This document shows positions 32,570 to 41,814 of a DNA stretch of 64,000 nt, piece after piece. The notes beneath the pieces were generated by a model. That model did no database searches and was not told the origin of the DNA. It saw only the letters and a list, made by a program, of their open reading frames with translations. Both the position numbers and the translations under genes were made by a program. The DNA is from an uncultured Sphingomonas sp. GTDB taxonomy: Bacteria > Pseudomonadota > Alphaproteobacteria > Sphingomonadales > Sphingomonadaceae. Within the stretch, counting starts at the first letter, position 1, and each line of letters starts with the position of its first letter. The stretch lies in NCBI RefSeq assembly GCF_937871615.1, contig NZ_CALMPA010000045.1:62001-126000 (forward strand). Direction: 5' to 3'.

Positions 32570-34076
32570 ACGCGCGAATGTCGTTGGAAAGTTTCTGCAA
32601 ATCCTCATCACGCACGTACATCATGTGGCCGGCGTGATAATAATGCCATTCGATCCGCCCGTCAGTGGGCATTCCGGTCCGGCTGAATGAATATTCCGCG
32701 CCGAAGAAGGGCGTCGCGAAATCATAATAGCCCTGCCCGGCGAACACGCGCAGCCCGCTGTTCTCGCGCAGCGCACGACCGATATAGGGCGCCACATTGA
32801 CGTAGACCGAGCCGCCGCGCGGGCCGGGGATCTTCCAGTCCCAGTCGCGCACCGCGCCGATCGAGGAATAGACCAGTTCGGGCGAATATTTCAGCCCCTC
32901 GCGCGCCCACCAATTCATCGCGGCGGTATAGGAACCGTCAATGCCATAGAAGCTCGGATCGTTATCCGGCTCCTCCCCCGCATTGTCGTAATCCTTGCCG
33001 GTGTAGCGCGTATCGAGCCGCCCGATCGTCAGCCCGCGATCGCGCAGCAATTCCTTGTAGAAGCGCCCCGGCGACAGCCTCAGGTCCGCATTGCTGAGAA
33101 AGGTTTGCGACACGCCGGTGAAGCGCGAGAGCTGCGGCAGGATCTGCGCACGCTCCTCGGCAGACAGGTTGTTGCCCTTTAGCAGCGCCGAGGCATAGGG
33201 GCCGATCGCCCAGGCGCGCGCCTCCGCCACGAATTCCTCGACCGTGGCGGGCTTGTTCGGCACCTTGTTGTGATACCAGGCCGTTGCCGCCATCGACGGC
33301 AGGTTGGTGACATAGCCAAGTTCGTTGCCCGGCGCTTCCGCCGCCTGGCTGAAATCCATGATCGAGGAGATCAGGATGATGCCGTTCACCGCGACATCGG
33401 TATAGCTGCCCTCAAGCTCGTTGATGACCGCCGCCGAACGCGTGGTGCCATAGCTTTCGCCGCCGATGAACTTCGGCGCATTCCACCGGCCATTGGCGTC
33501 CAGCCACAATCGGATGAACCGCGCCATCGACTTGGCATCGGCGGTGATGCCCCAATAATCCTTCGGATCGGTCTTGCCGAGCGCGCGGCTGAAGCCGGTG
33601 CCGACCGGGTCGATGAATACAAGGTCCGTCGCATCCAGCAGCGAGGCGTTGTTGTCGATGATGCGATAAGGCGGCGCGCCATCGTCCTTGGCATCGGGCA
33701 GCACGACGCGCTTCGGCCCGAACGCGCCCATCTGAAGCCAGAGCGATCCGGAGCCGGGACCGCCGTTCCACAGGAACGTCACCGGGCGGTTCGGATCGAC
33801 CGGCCCTTCCTTGATATAGCTATAGGAGGTGATCGCCGCGAGCGGCTTGCCGTCCTTGTCCTTCAGATAGGTTTCGCCCGCGATCGCCTTGTACGCGATC
33901 TTCACCCCGCCGAACGTGCCGCTGTGGTGCGTCACCGAAACGACGGGCGGCGGGATCGCGGGATCGCCGCTCTTTTCCGCAGGCGCCTTGTCGTCCGTCT
34001 TTTTGTCCTGCGCGATGGCCGGCGCCGCCAGCATGATGCCCGCCGCCGACAACGCGAGCGCGATCCGAAACTTCAT
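32553..34076 (-). CDS. Secreted S10-family serine carboxypeptidase
   Basis: A 507-residue secreted peptidase. The signal peptide (about 22 residues, cleavage after APAIA) is followed by FLWNGGPGSGSLWLQ, the oxyanion hole, GGESYGT, with the catalytic Ser, and YHAGHMMYV, with the catalytic His near the C-terminus. S10 enzymes remove C-terminal residues from peptides; bacterial members are periplasmic or extracellular and active at acidic pH. It sits between the XrtA locus and trxB without clear functional link. I place the start at the second of two adjacent ATGs (34074-34076), four bases after GGGGGGA. The 3' end overlaps hydrolase 1 on the other strand. Confidence 0.9.
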   Translation of the reverse strand: MKFRIALALSAAGIMLAAPAIAQDKKTDDKAPAEKSGDPAIPPPVVSVTHHSGTFGGVKIAYKAIAGETYLKDKDGKPLAAITSYSYIKEGPVDPNRPVTFLWNGGPGSGSLWLQMGAFGPKRVVLPDAKDDGAPPYRIIDNNASLLDATDLVFIDPVGTGFSRALGKTDPKDYWGITADAKSMARFIRLWLDANGRWNAPKFIGGESYGTTRSAAVINELEGSYTDVAVNGIILISSIMDFSQAAEAPGNELGYVTNLPSMAATAWYHNKVPNKPATVEEFVAEARAWAIGPYASALLKGNNLSAEERAQILPQLSRFTGVSQTFLSNADLRLSPGRFYKELLRDRGLTIGRLDTRYTGKDYDNAGEEPDNDPSFYGIDGSYTAAMNWWAREGLKYSPELVYSSIGAVRDWDWKIPGPRGGSVYVNVAPYIGRALRENSGLRVFAGQGYYDFATPFFGAEYSFSRTGMPTDGRIEWHYYHAGHMMYVRDEDLQKLSNDIRAFIRKR

Positions 34077-34139
34077 CATTCCCCCCGGTTCATTATCGTT
34101 CAGGCGAAGGTGTGTATCACCTTCACAATACACGTAAAG

Positions 34140-35108
34140 CTATTCCGCCGCTTCGGCGAGCTTTTCAAAATCGGCCTCGGCAAGGAAGCGTTCCGCATCC
34201 AGCGCGGCCATGCAGCCGGTGCCCGCCGCCGTCACCGCCTGGCGATAGACCTTGTCCATCACGTCGCCGCACGCGAACACGCCCGCCACACTGGTGCGCG
34301 TCGAGCCGGTCTGCACCGCGACATAGCCGTCGGCATCAAGCGCGACATGGCCGCGGAACAATTCGGTCGCCGGATGATGCCCGATCGCGACGAAGCCGCC
34401 CTCGACATCGAGCCGCGACGCCTCGCCCGTCTCCGTGTCGCGCAGATCGAGCGCGACGAGGCCCGCCGTGCCGCCGCCATCGACGAATTCGCGCACTTCC
34501 TTGTTCCACAGCACCGTGATGTTCGGATGCGCGAACAGCCGATCCTGAAGGATCTTCTCCGCGCGCAGCGAATCGCGGCGGTGGATCAGCGTGACGTTAT
34601 CGGAATGGTTGGTGAGATAGAGCGCCTCCTCGACAGCGGTATTGCCGCCGCCGATCACCGCCACCTTCTTGCCGCGATAGAAAAAGCCGTCGCAGGTGGC
34701 GCAGGCGCTGACGCCCTTGCCCTTCATCGGCTCCTCGCTGTCGATGCCGAGCCATTTGGCCTGCGCGCCGGTGGCGATCACCAGCACATCGCCTTCATAA
34801 ACGTCCCCGCCGTCGCCGATCAGGCGGAACGGCCGCTTCGAGAGATCAACCTCGACGATCGTATCCCACATCAGCCGCGTGCCGACGTGCTCGGCCTGCT
34901 TCTGCATCTGCTCCATCAGCCACGGGCCCTGGATCACGTCGGCGAAACCGGGATAATTCTCCACGTCGGTGGTGGTGGTGAGTTGGCCGCCGGGCTGGAT
35001 GCCCTGAACGACGATCGGCTGCATCCCGGCGCGCGCGCCATAGATGGCGGCGGAAAGGCCGGCCGGGCCGGAACCGAGAATCAGCATACGGGTGGAATGA
35101 ATTGTCAT
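34140..35108 (-). CDS. trxB: Thioredoxin-disulfide reductase
   Basis: A 322-residue flavoprotein that passes electrons from NADPH to thioredoxin. GSGPAGLSAAIYGARAG is the FAD-binding loop, VIGGGNTAVEEALYL the NADPH-binding loop, and the redox pair is C136/C139 in SACATCDG. GVFACGDVMDKVYRQAVTAAGTG near the C-terminus binds FAD. All key residues are intact. It is a cytoplasmic homodimer. It diverges from the aminopeptidase-like gene across 80 bases, where its promoter must lie. Confidence 0.97.
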   Translation of the reverse strand: MTIHSTRMLILGSGPAGLSAAIYGARAGMQPIVVQGIQPGGQLTTTTDVENYPGFADVIQGPWLMEQMQKQAEHVGTRLMWDTIVEVDLSKRPFRLIGDGGDVYEGDVLVIATGAQAKWLGIDSEEPMKGKGVSACATCDGFFYRGKKVAVIGGGNTAVEEALYLTNHSDNVTLIHRRDSLRAEKILQDRLFAHPNITVLWNKEVREFVDGGGTAGLVALDLRDTETGEASRLDVEGGFVAIGHHPATELFRGHVALDADGYVAVQTGSTRTSVAGVFACGDVMDKVYRQAVTAAGTGCMAALDAERFLAEADFEKLAEAAE

Positions 35109-35188
35109 GGCGCATGATGTAGAATGTGCATTCGCGCTTGCAAACCGCTCGCGTTGCGCGCGCGCCAAAGTCCTGCTTTGGTGACGGC

Positions 35189-36568
35189 ATGACCGACTTT
35201 ACCCCGATGCTCCAGCCCGATCGCGGCCAGCCGGCACGCGCGATCCACGTCGTCCATCCCAATGCCTTCGCCGACTGGCTCGCCGGCCAGCCGCCCCGCG
35301 TGCGCAGCGCGATCGCGGCGAACCGGGTGACGGGCAAGGCGGGCGAACGCGCGGTGCTGCCCGGCGAGGGCGCGGAGGAATGGTCGTATCTGCTCGTCTG
35401 CCCCGAGCCGGAAAGCTCGCCATGGCGGATCGCGTCGCTCGGCACCTCGCTGCCGGAGGGCACCTATCGCCTCGCCTCGGGCGAGCCGGGGGCGGCGATG
35501 CTCGGCTGGTTGCTCGGCCAATATCGCTTCGAGCGCTATCGCGCCGATCCGGCTGAGCCGCGCGTGTTGCTCTCGGGCGAACCCGCGCGGATCGACGAGG
35601 CGCTGCGCGTCGCGGAGGCCACCGCCATGGTGCGCGATCTGGTCAACACCGGCGCATCCGATCTCGGCCCGGCGGGGCTGGAGGAGATCGCCGGGGCGCT
35701 GGCAAAGAAACATGGCGCGACGCTCACCGTGACGCGCGGCGATGCGCTCGCCACGGGCTATCCGATGATCCACGCCGTCGGGCAGGCGGCGGCGAAGGAA
35801 CATGCGCCGCGCCTGATCGAGCTGGAATGGGGCGATCCCGCGCATCCGCGCGTCGCGCTGGTCGGCAAGGGCGTGTGCTTCGATTCGGGCGGGCTGGATA
35901 TCAAGCCGGCCGCGGGTATGCGGCTGATGAAGAAGGATATGGGCGGCGCGGCGCATATGCTCGCTCTGGCTGGCCTTGTGATGGGCGCGCGGCTGAAGGT
36001 CAGGCTCCACCTGCTGATCCCGGCGGTGGAGAATGCGGTGGCCGGCAACGCCTTCCGCCCCGGCGACGTACTCAAGACGCGCAAGGGCCTGACGGTGGAG
36101 AACACCAATACCGATGCCGAGGGGCGGCTGATCCTTGGCGACGCGCTCGCGAAGGCGGTGGAATCGTCGCCATCGCTGATCCTCGATTTCGCGACGCTCA
36201 CCGGCGCCGCGCGCGTGGCGCTTGGCCCGGATATGCCGCCGCTGTTCGCCAATGACGAGGCACTGGCGGCGGAATTGCTGGCGGCATCCGAAAGCGTGAA
36301 GGATCCCTTGTGGCGAATGCCGCTGTGGGACGGTTATGACGAGATGCTGAAATCCGACATCGCGGACATGGTGAATTCACCCGACAGTGGCTTTGCCGGC
36401 GCGATCACCGCCGCCTTGTTCCTGCGCCGTTTCGTGCCGGAAACGATCGCGTGGGCGCATGTCGATACTTTCGCATGGCGACCGGCGGCGAAAGCCGGGC
36501 GCCCCAAGGGCGGCGATGCGCTCGGCCTGCGCGCGGCATGGGAAGTGCTGAAGACGCGGTTCGGTTGA
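35189..36568 (+). CDS. Leucyl aminopeptidase family (M17) protein
   Basis: A 459-residue cytoplasmic M17 metallopeptidase. The signature NTDAEGRLILGD is intact, as are KGVCFDSGGLDIKP (metal-binding Lys and Asp) and MKKDMGGAAHM, giving two zinc/manganese sites. The N-terminal domain is divergent, as in PepB-like or 'leucyl aminopeptidase family' proteins of alphaproteobacteria. It removes N-terminal residues from peptides during protein turnover. It converges with the ABM-domain gene at 36582, only 13 bases apart. No partner genes are evident. Confidence 0.93.
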   Translation: MTDFTPMLQPDRGQPARAIHVVHPNAFADWLAGQPPRVRSAIAANRVTGKAGERAVLPGEGAEEWSYLLVCPEPESSPWRIASLGTSLPEGTYRLASGEPGAAMLGWLLGQYRFERYRADPAEPRVLLSGEPARIDEALRVAEATAMVRDLVNTGASDLGPAGLEEIAGALAKKHGATLTVTRGDALATGYPMIHAVGQAAAKEHAPRLIELEWGDPAHPRVALVGKGVCFDSGGLDIKPAAGMRLMKKDMGGAAHMLALAGLVMGARLKVRLHLLIPAVENAVAGNAFRPGDVLKTRKGLTVENTNTDAEGRLILGDALAKAVESSPSLILDFATLTGAARVALGPDMPPLFANDEALAAELLAASESVKDPLWRMPLWDGYDEMLKSDIADMVNSPDSGFAGAITAALFLRRFVPETIAWAHVDTFAWRPAAKAGRPKGGDALGLRAAWEVLKTRFG

Positions 36569-36581
36569 AGCCGGCGCGGCG

Positions 36582-36881
36582 TCAGACCGTGCGCGCCGCG
36601 CCCACTTCATAGGCGACGAGATCGCGCTGACCAATGCCAAGCGCGGGCCATGCCGCGCGCCACGCCTTGATATGCGCGGAGGCGAAGTGGCGTTCCAGCG
36701 CCGCTTCGTCCCGCCACAGTTCCCTCACATGGATCAGGCCGGCGTCGAGCACATCCTCGGCATAGGCATAAAGCAGGCAGCCATCCTCGGCGCGGCTCGC
36801 CTCGATCATCGCGGCCATCGCCGGGCGCGCCCGATCCAGCCGGTCGCGCGACAACCGAAATGTTCCGACGATCAGCAGCAT
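36582..36881 (-). CDS. Antibiotic-biosynthesis-monooxygenase (ABM) domain protein
   Basis: A 99-residue ferredoxin-fold protein of the ABM/YgiN family: MLLIVGTFRLSRDRLDRARP, then SRAEDGCLLYAYAEDV and RELWRDEAALERHFAS match its pattern. Members are small dimeric oxygenases acting on quinones or aromatics, or stress proteins without known substrate. Its ATG shares one base with the cupin stop (TGATG), and the cupin in turn overlaps tpiA, so all three are co-translated. The link to glycolysis is unexplained; it may handle a reactive by-product such as methylglyoxal-derived or quinone compounds, which is only a guess. Confidence 0.85.
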   Translation of the reverse strand: MLLIVGTFRLSRDRLDRARPAMAAMIEASRAEDGCLLYAYAEDVLDAGLIHVRELWRDEAALERHFASAHIKAWRAAWPALGIGQRDLVAYEVGAARTV

Positions 36882-37447
36882 CAGGCCGTGCGACCGCTCA
36901 CGCCATCGCGCGTGCCGTCGATCAGCACGAACGCCACGCGCGCCATCGCGGTGCCACGATTTTCCCAGCCATGCGAGGTGCCGCGCTGGATCAGGATGTC
37001 GCCGGCGCGCAGCAGCGTTTCGTCGCGATCCATCACCGCCCAAATTTCCCCGGCCAGCACGATCGCATAATCGACCGTATCGGTGGTGTGCATCCCGGCG
37101 CTGCGCTCGCTGCCCGCGTGATGATCGGCATCGGGATAGAGCAACGCGAACACCTGCGCGGCAAGTGCTGCCTGATCGGCACGCGATCCCTCCTGCGGCG
37201 GAAAATCTATCACGCGCAGCACCGTGCCGCCCGGTGGGGGCAGCACACCCTTGTGTTCGGCGATCGTATCCGGTGCCTCGATCGGCGCCGGAGCCGCGCC
37301 GGTGCGCCAGATATTATCGCTGCGAAACGGCGAGCCGGGCAGCGCGAATCCTGCCGGGCTCGGCCCGTCGGCGGCGATGTGTGATCGCCCCTCCCCGTCG
37401 ATCGCGGTGAGGACACGGCGAACTTGGCGGAGGGGCGCCAGCGTCAT
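36881..37447 (-). CDS. Cupin-domain protein
   Basis: A 188-residue protein with a C-terminal cupin barrel (about residues 85-180). HTTDTVDYAIVLAGEIWAVM and AGDILIQRGTSHGWEN are the two cupin motifs, with HTTDTVDY and SHGWEN giving possible metal ligands. It resembles alphaproteobacterial cupins found near dioxygenases or as small sensors; the substrate is not known. The N-terminal 80 residues have no recognised motif. The ATG overlaps the tpiA stop by four bases (ATGA), and its stop shares a base with the ABM gene. Confidence 0.85.
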   Translation of the reverse strand: MTLAPLRQVRRVLTAIDGEGRSHIAADGPSPAGFALPGSPFRSDNIWRTGAAPAPIEAPDTIAEHKGVLPPPGGTVLRVIDFPPQEGSRADQAALAAQVFALLYPDADHHAGSERSAGMHTTDTVDYAIVLAGEIWAVMDRDETLLRAGDILIQRGTSHGWENRGTAMARVAFVLIDGTRDGVSGRTA

Positions 37448-38181
37448 GCGTCCGCGCCCGCCGCGATGATCGGCGCGAACTTCGCAGCCGTCAGGCTCGC
37501 GCCGCCGACCAGCGCGCCATCCACGTCGCTGGCATGAAGCAACGCGGCGGCGTTATCCGCCGTCACCGATCCGCCATAGAGCAGCCGCACGCCCGCGCCG
37601 CCCTCCGCGCCGAGCAATTCCACCAGCGTTGCGCGGATCGCGCCGTGCATCGCCTCCACATCCGCGACGGTCGCGGTGCGCCCGGTGCCGATCGCCCAGA
37701 TCGGCTCGTAAGCGATAGCGAGCCAGTCGCCGCGCGCACCCTCTGGCAGCGACGCGCGGATCTGCGCCGTCACCACGGCCACCGCGCGGCCACTCTCGCG
37801 CTCGTCGAGCGTTTCGCCGACGCACAGGATCGCGTCCATCCCGTTGCGGCGCAGCGCCTCCGCCTTGGCCTTCACATCGGCGTCGCTCTCGCACTGGCCC
37901 TGGCGGCGTTCGGAATGGCCGACGATCGAGAAGCGCGCGCCCGCCTCCTTCGCCATCGCGGCGGAGATGCAGCCGGTATGTGCGCCGCTGTCGGCGGCAT
38001 GAACGTCCTCCGCCCCGATCGGGAAGGAGGCGCGCTGCGCGGCGGGCGCGATCAGCGTCGCCGGTAGCGCGATCGCCACATCGACGCGCGGATCCATGGC
38101 GGCACCGATCCCGTCGAGTTCCGCAAGGCTCGCGAGCGATCCGTTCATCTTCCAGTTTCCGGCAACCAGCTTACGACGCAT
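37444..38181 (-). CDS. tpiA: Triosephosphate isomerase
   Basis: A 245-residue glycolytic enzyme that interconverts dihydroxyacetone phosphate and glyceraldehyde 3-phosphate. AGNWKMNG holds the catalytic Lys, VGHSERR the electrophilic His, and AYEPIWAIGTG the catalytic Glu and flexible loop 6; YGGSV binds phosphate. All are intact. GGGAGG is close to the ATG. It is first in a three-gene operon with the cupin and ABM genes, and diverges from the PpiD-like gene across about 120 bases. Confidence 0.98.
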   Translation of the reverse strand: MRRKLVAGNWKMNGSLASLAELDGIGAAMDPRVDVAIALPATLIAPAAQRASFPIGAEDVHAADSGAHTGCISAAMAKEAGARFSIVGHSERRQGQCESDADVKAKAEALRRNGMDAILCVGETLDERESGRAVAVVTAQIRASLPEGARGDWLAIAYEPIWAIGTGRTATVADVEAMHGAIRATLVELLGAEGGAGVRLLYGGSVTADNAAALLHASDVDGALVGGASLTAAKFAPIIAAGADA

Positions 38182-38300
38182 ATTCCTCCCCTTGATGGCG
38201 ATAATCACGATTGCATCGGGCGATAGCCGCGCTCGGCGCTTGATGCCACCGGAAGCCGACCCTAAAGCCCTCACCTGCAACTTCACGGGTTTTTACGAGT

Positions 38301-40244
38301 ATGCTCGGCTTCTTTCGGCGGATCACCAATTCCAAGATCGGGCTAATCATCACCTTCGGCGTTCTCGCCATGATCGCGGTGGCCTTTGCCGCGGGCGACG
38401 TCACCGGGTTGCGCTCCGGCTCCGGCGCGATGACGACAACCACCGTCGCACGGATCGGCAATACCGTGATCGGCGAAGCGCAGTTGAAACAGCGCGTCAC
38501 CGATCAGCTCAACGAAATCCGCCAGCAGAATCCGACGGTGGACATGGCGACGCTGATCGCCAACGGCGGCGTCGAGAGCATTCTCGATCAGCTCACCACC
38601 GGCATCGCGCTCGAAAAATTCGGCCAGGATCAGGGCATGGCGGTCAGCCGCGCGCTGGTGGGCAGCGAGTTGCAGAGCATTCCGGCGCTGATCGGGCCGA
38701 CCGGAAAGTTCGATCAGGCCGCTTACGAGCGTATCCTCCAGCAGCGCCGGCTGACCGACGCGCAGATCCAGGGCGAGATCGCGCAGCAGACGATGGCGCG
38801 CTTCCTGATGGGGCCGACCGTCGGGGCGACGCAAATGCCCGAATCCGTGGCGCTGCCTTATGCCTCTCTGCTGCTTGAGCGCCGCACCGGCGAGGTGGCG
38901 ATCGTTCCCGCCGCGGCGATGATCGGCGGCCCGGCGCCAACCGACGCGGAAGTGCAGGATTTCTACAAGCGCAACGTCGCGCGTTATACCGTGCCGGAAC
39001 GCCGCGTGATCCGCTACGCGCTCGTCACCTCGGATATGCTGAAGGCGCAGGCCCAGCCGAGCGAGGCGGAGATCGCGCAGGCCTATAACGCCGATCGCGC
39101 CAAATATGCCGCGAAGGAGCGCCGCACGCTCACGCAGGTCGTCGTGCTCGATCAAAAGGGCGCCGAGGCGCTTGCCGCCAAGGCAAAGGCCGGCTCGATC
39201 GCCGATGCCGCGCGCGCCGCCGGGCTGGAGCCGCGCACGATCAGCGCGGTGGAAAAGGCGGCCTACGCGAGCCAGACCTCCGCCGCTGCCGCCGACGCCG
39301 CTTTCGGCGCCGCCAAAGGTGCTGTGATCGGCCCGATCAAGGGCGGGATCGGCTTTATCGTCGCGAAGGTCGATGCGATCGAGCAGGTGCCCGCCAAAAC
39401 GCTGGCGCAGGTCCATGAGGAGATCGCCAAGGCGCTCACCGCGCAGAAGACGATCGCGGCGATGAGCAAAATCCACGACAAGCTGGACGATGCGATCGCC
39501 GATAACGCCAATTTCAGCGAACTCGCCAACGACAACAAGCTCACCATGCAGGCAACGCCCGCGCTCACCAGCGCCGGGATCAACCCTGACGATGCAGCGT
39601 CCAAGCCCGATCCCGCGCTGGCCGAAATCGTCAAGGCCGGCTTCGCTGCGGAGGAAGGCGATTCGCCGACGATGGTGCAGCTCGCGCCCGATGGCAGCTT
39701 CGCGCTCGTCTCGCTCGATCGCGTCGTTCATTCGGCCCCCCGCCCGCTCGACAAGGTGCGCGACGCGGTGGCGAAGGATTTCGCGACCGATCGCGCGCGT
39801 AAAGCGGCGCGCCAGGCCGCCTCCGCGATCCTCGCCAAGGTGCAGAAGGGCGTTCCGCTGGCACAGGCGGTGGCGCAATCGGGCGCGAAAGGCGCCAGCA
39901 CCCAGCCGATCGGCGCGGTGCGCGGCCAGATCAACGATCCGCGCGGCGCCAATCCCGCGCTCGCGCTGCTGTTCAGCCTGCCCGGCGGTGGGGCGCGGCT
40001 GCTGGAGGCGCCGAACAACGCGGGCTGGATGGTCGTCAAACTCGACACGATCGTCGCCGGAGACGCCGCGAAGATGCCGCAGCTCGTCACCTCCACGCGC
40101 CGCGAACTGGGCAGCATGGTCGGTCGCGAATATGCCGAGCAATTCACCAATGCGGTGAAGGCTGAAATGAAGGCGACGCGTAACCAGGCTGAAATCGCGC
40201 GGGTGAAGGCCGATCTTGCGGGCAAGGATGCGTCCAATCAATAA
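38301..40244 (+). CDS. PpiD/SurA-like periplasmic peptidyl-prolyl isomerase
   Basis: A 647-residue protein anchored by one N-terminal membrane helix (IGLIITFGVLAMIAVAFAAG), the PpiD topology. A SurA-like chaperone region covers about residues 40-230, and a parvulin (PpiC) domain about 270-365, seen in ERRTLTQVVVLDQKGA and KGGIGFIVAKVDAI; the isomerase residues look degenerate, as in PpiD itself. It helps fold outer-membrane proteins leaving the Sec channel. The last bases overlap the start of trpE. It diverges from tpiA. I see no sign that it is tied to the nearby metabolic genes. Confidence 0.9.
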   Translation: MLGFFRRITNSKIGLIITFGVLAMIAVAFAAGDVTGLRSGSGAMTTTTVARIGNTVIGEAQLKQRVTDQLNEIRQQNPTVDMATLIANGGVESILDQLTTGIALEKFGQDQGMAVSRALVGSELQSIPALIGPTGKFDQAAYERILQQRRLTDAQIQGEIAQQTMARFLMGPTVGATQMPESVALPYASLLLERRTGEVAIVPAAAMIGGPAPTDAEVQDFYKRNVARYTVPERRVIRYALVTSDMLKAQAQPSEAEIAQAYNADRAKYAAKERRTLTQVVVLDQKGAEALAAKAKAGSIADAARAAGLEPRTISAVEKAAYASQTSAAAADAAFGAAKGAVIGPIKGGIGFIVAKVDAIEQVPAKTLAQVHEEIAKALTAQKTIAAMSKIHDKLDDAIADNANFSELANDNKLTMQATPALTSAGINPDDAASKPDPALAEIVKAGFAAEEGDSPTMVQLAPDGSFALVSLDRVVHSAPRPLDKVRDAVAKDFATDRARKAARQAASAILAKVQKGVPLAQAVAQSGAKGASTQPIGAVRGQINDPRGANPALALLFSLPGGGARLLEAPNNAGWMVVKLDTIVAGDAAKMPQLVTSTRRELGSMVGREYAEQFTNAVKAEMKATRNQAEIARVKADLAGKDASNQ

Positions 40245-41733
40245 CGCTGCCGAAACCGCGCTTGCCGCCGGGCGCCCCGCGCTCGTGTGGCGGCGGCGCG
40301 TCGCCGATACCGAAACGCCGGTTGCCGTCGCGCTCAAGCTGATCGAGCCGGGACGCGGCGATTTCCTGCTCGAATCGGTCGAGGGTGGATCGGTGCGCGG
40401 GCGCCACAGCCTGATCGGCCTCGCCCCCGATCTGGTGTTTCGCGCCGAGGGAAACAGCGCGGCGATCAACCCGCACTGGCTGACCGATCGCGACGCCTTC
40501 ACCCCCTGCCCCGAACCGACGCTAGAGGCATTGCGGCGGCTGGTCGCGGATTGCCGCGCCGACGTTCCGCAGGGGTTGCCGCGCGCGCTTGCCTGCCTCG
40601 TCGGCTATTTCGGTTATGAAACCATGGCGCTGGCGGAAAACCTGCCGGTGCCGGCGGCGGACCCGCTCGGCCTGCCAGACATGATGTTCGTGCGGCCAAC
40701 GGTGATCCTGGTGTTCGATCGGCTGGCCGACGCGCTGTTTCTCGTCGCGCCCGCCTGGCCCGATGGCAGCCGTGCGCCCGCGGCGATCGTCGCCCAGGCG
40801 GAGGAACGGCTCGATGCGGTGGAAGCGCGGCTCGCCGCCGCCACGCTGCCCCCGCGCGTGAGCGGCGAGCCGATGGAGGTTGCGCTCAACCCCGTGCTTG
40901 CGCCTGGCCGCTATGGCGAAATGGTTTCGCGGGCGAAGGAATATATCGCGGCGGGCGATATCTTTCAGGTGGTGCTGGCGCAGCGTTTCACCGCGCCCTT
41001 CGCGCTGCCGCCGTTCGAGCTTTACCGCGCATTGCGGCGCATCAACCCCTCACCCTTCCTCTATCACCTCGATCTGCCGGGCTTCGCGCTGATCGGCTCC
41101 AGCCCGGAAATCCTCGTCCGCGCGCGTGATGGCGAAGTGACGATCCGCCCGATCGCCGGCACCCGCCCGCGTGGGCGTACCGCCAGCGAGGATGAGGCGA
41201 ACCGCGCCAGCCTGCTCGCTGATCCGAAGGAACGCGCCGAACATCTGATGCTGCTCGATCTAGGCCGCAACGATGTGGGCCGCGTGGCATCCGCCGGCAG
41301 CGTGACGGTGACGGACAGCTACATGGTCGAATTTTACAGCCATGTGATGCACATCGTCTCGAACGTCGTCGGCCGGCTCGATCCCGCGCATGACGCGATC
41401 GACGCATTGCTGGCGGGCTTCCCGGCAGGCACGGTGAGCGGCGCGCCCAAAGTGCGCGCGTGCCAGATCATCGCCGAACTGGAACAGGAAAAGCGCGGCG
41501 CCTATGCCGGCGGCGTCGGGTATTTCTCGCCCGATGGATCAATGGATTCGTGCATCGTGCTGCGCACCGCGGTGGTGAAGAACGGCACGATCCACATGCA
41601 GGCCGGCGCCGGCATCGTCGCGGATTCCGATCCGGCTTATGAACAGCGCGAATGCGAGGCGAAGGCCAGCGCGCTCGTCGCCGCCGCGCGGGAGGCGATC
41701 GCGCAGGCGAGCGCGGCGGGCTTCGGCCAGTAA
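40228..41733 (+). CDS. trpE: Anthranilate synthase component I
   Basis: About 501 residues; converts chorismate and ammonia to anthranilate at the start of tryptophan synthesis. The chorismate-binding half has GSSPEILVRARDGEVTIRPIAGTRPRG, ELEQEKRGAYAGGVGYF and HIVSNVVGRL (each quoted in part), with the conserved GTRPRG and PAGTVSGAPKVRA. The N-terminal half includes LLESVEGG, the site that binds tryptophan in feedback inhibition. The start is a TTG at 40216 (GAAGG six bases before) or the ATG at 40228; both lie inside the PpiD-like gene. The glutaminase partner trpG is not in the window. Confidence 0.95.
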   Translation: MRPINNAAETALAAGRPALVWRRRVADTETPVAVALKLIEPGRGDFLLESVEGGSVRGRHSLIGLAPDLVFRAEGNSAAINPHWLTDRDAFTPCPEPTLEALRRLVADCRADVPQGLPRALACLVGYFGYETMALAENLPVPAADPLGLPDMMFVRPTVILVFDRLADALFLVAPAWPDGSRAPAAIVAQAEERLDAVEARLAAATLPPRVSGEPMEVALNPVLAPGRYGEMVSRAKEYIAAGDIFQVVLAQRFTAPFALPPFELYRALRRINPSPFLYHLDLPGFALIGSSPEILVRARDGEVTIRPIAGTRPRGRTASEDEANRASLLADPKERAEHLMLLDLGRNDVGRVASAGSVTVTDSYMVEFYSHVMHIVSNVVGRLDPAHDAIDALLAGFPAGTVSGAPKVRACQIIAELEQEKRGAYAGGVGYFSPDGSMDSCIVLRTAVVKNGTIHMQAGAGIVADSDPAYEQRECEAKASALVAAAREAIAQASAAGFGQ

Positions 41734-41814
41734 GCTCTTTCGGGCGCGCAACAACCCGCGCTTTTCCTGCGCAGGCGGTTGACCCGATCGCCGCCACGGG
41801 CAAGATCGCGCGCC

